Below are positions 6,007 through 6,055 of a stretch of DNA of 6,055 bases, piece by piece. The notes under the pieces are model-generated. The model had not been told where the DNA came from. It searched no databases and saw only the letters and a list, made by a program, of their open reading frames with translations. The first letter of the stretch is position 1, and every line of letters starts with the position of its first letter. This stretch comes from Ignavibacteriota bacterium (GTDB lineage: Bacteria; Bacteroidota; Ignavibacteria; UBA10030; UBA6906). The DNA is taken from NCBI GenBank assembly GCA_016209805.1, contig JACQVJ010000101.1:1-6055 (forward strand), written 5' to 3'. The position numbers were made by a program, and so were the translations under genes.

Positions 6007-6054
6007 GGTGAGGTTTTCATCTTGACTCCGTCAAGAATCTTCATGTACTTTGAC
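6002..6054. promoter_or_regulatory. Four TTGAC/GTCAA boxes upstream of relA/spoT, possible operator
   Basis: GTCAA occurs at 6002-6006 and 6030-6034, and TTGAC at 6022-6026 and 6050-6054, so each box recurs after exactly 28 bp. The inner pair forms a perfect 17-bp dyad, TCTTGAC-N3-GTCAAGA (6020-6036), just upstream of the -35 element. The boxes equal the first five bases of a -35 hexamer, so part of the pattern may be overlapping or divergent promoters; TTGACA at 6050-6055 faces right, out of the window. No T-run follows the dyad, so a terminator is unlikely. Confidence 0.4.
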
Positions 6055-6055
6055 A

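Noticed and set aside
6020..6036. The 17-bp dyad as a rho-independent terminator
   Set aside because: Its stem is only about half GC and no T-run follows on either strand.

Overview
The window reads as an ordinary chromosomal housekeeping segment of roughly 50% GC from an uncultured-type bacterium. The gene set (Cmk-like protein, SpoU-class methyltransferase, RelA/SpoT, RuvX, MtgA, AlbA_2-domain protein) is bacterial. Several starts lack a strong Shine-Dalgarno, which together with the gene mix would fit the Bacteroidota/Ignavibacteria side of the tree. That placement is a low-confidence inference, since no rRNA or other firm marker is present. I see no tRNA, rRNA, IS element, CRISPR array or phage gene.

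Left edge (1-595, minus strand): an open frame starts as a convincing cytidylate kinase (P-loop, DTGAMYR). At about 206-226 it turns, without a frameshift, into the C-terminal domain of a Gfo/Idh/MocA-type oxidoreductase and runs off the window. GC rises from about 49% to about 62% across the join. This is either a gene fusion or, more probably, a chimeric join in the assembly, and it is the most striking observation here. Between this frame and the next gene (596-908) lie a predicted promoter for each direction and an imperfect inverted repeat of the 'CACGAAGACACAGAG' style.

Middle (909-3447): a plus-strand SpoU/TrmH RNA 2'-O-methyltransferase ends one base from the stop of a convergent minus-strand cluster. 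Read in transcription order, that cluster is ruvX, mtgA and an AlbA_2/winged-helix gene. The three overlap (4 bp, then 11 bp), so they look translationally coupled. They join DNA repair/rRNA processing (RuvX), peptidoglycan glycan-strand synthesis (MtgA) and a putative nucleic-acid-binding regulator.

Right (3448-6055): a 259-bp spacer with no convincing gene separates ruvX from an upstream, same-strand, full-length bifunctional RelA/SpoT (p)ppGpp synthetase/hydrolase of 728 residues. Its start is preceded by a near-consensus sigma70-type promoter (TTGACA, 17 bp, TATATT), a potential leader stem-loop, and a set of four TTGAC/GTCAA boxes with 28-bp periodicity that may be an operator or overlapping promoters.
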